A stretch of DNA of 6,130 nt from Candidatus Latescibacteria bacterium 4484_181 (lineage in GTDB: Bacteria > Latescibacterota > MVCY01), in contig MVCY01000062.1 in the NCBI GenBank assembly GCA_002049985.1, forward strand, positions 1-6,130. Reading direction: 5' to 3'. Below are positions 6,081 to 6,130 of this stretch, one piece after another; the stretch's first letter is position 1, and each line of letters begins with the position of its first letter. The position numbers and the translations under genes are program-made. The notes under the pieces are model-generated. The model made no database searches, was not told the DNA's origin, and worked only from the letters and a program-made list of their open reading frames with translations.

Positions 6081-6130
6081 TGGAGCGGGAGACGGGACTC
6101 GAACCCGCGACATCGTCCAATTTCGCAAGG
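6081..6130 (-). tRNA. tRNA 3' half, glycine-like (cut by window edge)
   Basis: Read on the minus strand, the end is the encoded CCA (6083-6081), discriminator U (6084), acceptor strand CTCCCGC (6091-6085), and a T arm with stem GCGGG/CCCGT and loop TTCGAGT (6108-6092). The variable loop would be ATGTC. U73 and a GCGGGAG acceptor partner suit bacterial tRNA-Gly. Going further, GGACG (6118-6114) would be the 3' anticodon stem strand and the last two visible bases CC would pair with its GG. That leaves a loop of 10 bases, TTGCGAAATT, rather than 7. The 5' half is outside the window, so the anticodon and integrity cannot be settled. It may be a real tRNA, a pseudo-tRNA or an integration remnant. 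Confidence 0.6.

Noticed and set aside
6015..6128. Longer N-terminus for the LPP20-like protein
   Set aside because: The extra codons translate the tRNA T arm and acceptor strand and the terminator; the ATG at 6014 has a strong ribosome binding site.

Overview
The window looks like chromosomal DNA from an uncultivated diderm (two-membrane) bacterium. The signs are a lipoprotein signal, an LPP20-like envelope protein, S-layer homology (SLH) segments and the methylerythritol phosphate (MEP) isoprenoid pathway. I cannot name a phylum. Base composition looks near 50% GC throughout, with no obvious foreign block.

Left part (about 155-3456, plus strand): an intact four-gene unit behind a near-consensus sigma-70 promoter, TTGACA-17-TATGAT. 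The order is a small DUF2905-type membrane protein, queA, ispD and tgt. QueA and Tgt are two enzymes of tRNA queuosine synthesis: Tgt puts preQ1 into the tRNA and QueA later converts it to epoxyqueuosine. IspD, an MEP-pathway enzyme, sits between them and overlaps queA by 4 bp (GTGA).

Middle (3457-4334): 878 bp without a convincing gene. The plus and minus transcription units converge here. It holds a possible weak terminator, a GCAAAG-rich imperfect inverted repeat and a compact cluster of three abutting hairpins that looks like a REP-type element.

Right part (4335-6130, minus strand): the order of transcription is a tRNA 3' half cut by the window edge, an intrinsic terminator, an exported LPP20-like protein gene, then a lipoprotein gene with TPR and SLH parts. 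Both protein genes look broken. The first changes frame at a GC-rich hairpin and seems to lack its core. The second has a one-base frame change between TPR and SLH parts, and an exact 52-bp tandem duplication that shifts the frame inside the second SLH repeat. Adding one base at the first site and removing one 52-bp copy gives a single 298-codon reading frame.

Most worth a second look: the 52-bp duplication (decay, phase switch or assembly error), the lipobox-TPR-SLH architecture, the tRNA-Gly-like 3' half whose anticodon loop appears to have 10 bases, and the palindrome cluster. I did not find clear evidence for a wholly new multi-gene system.
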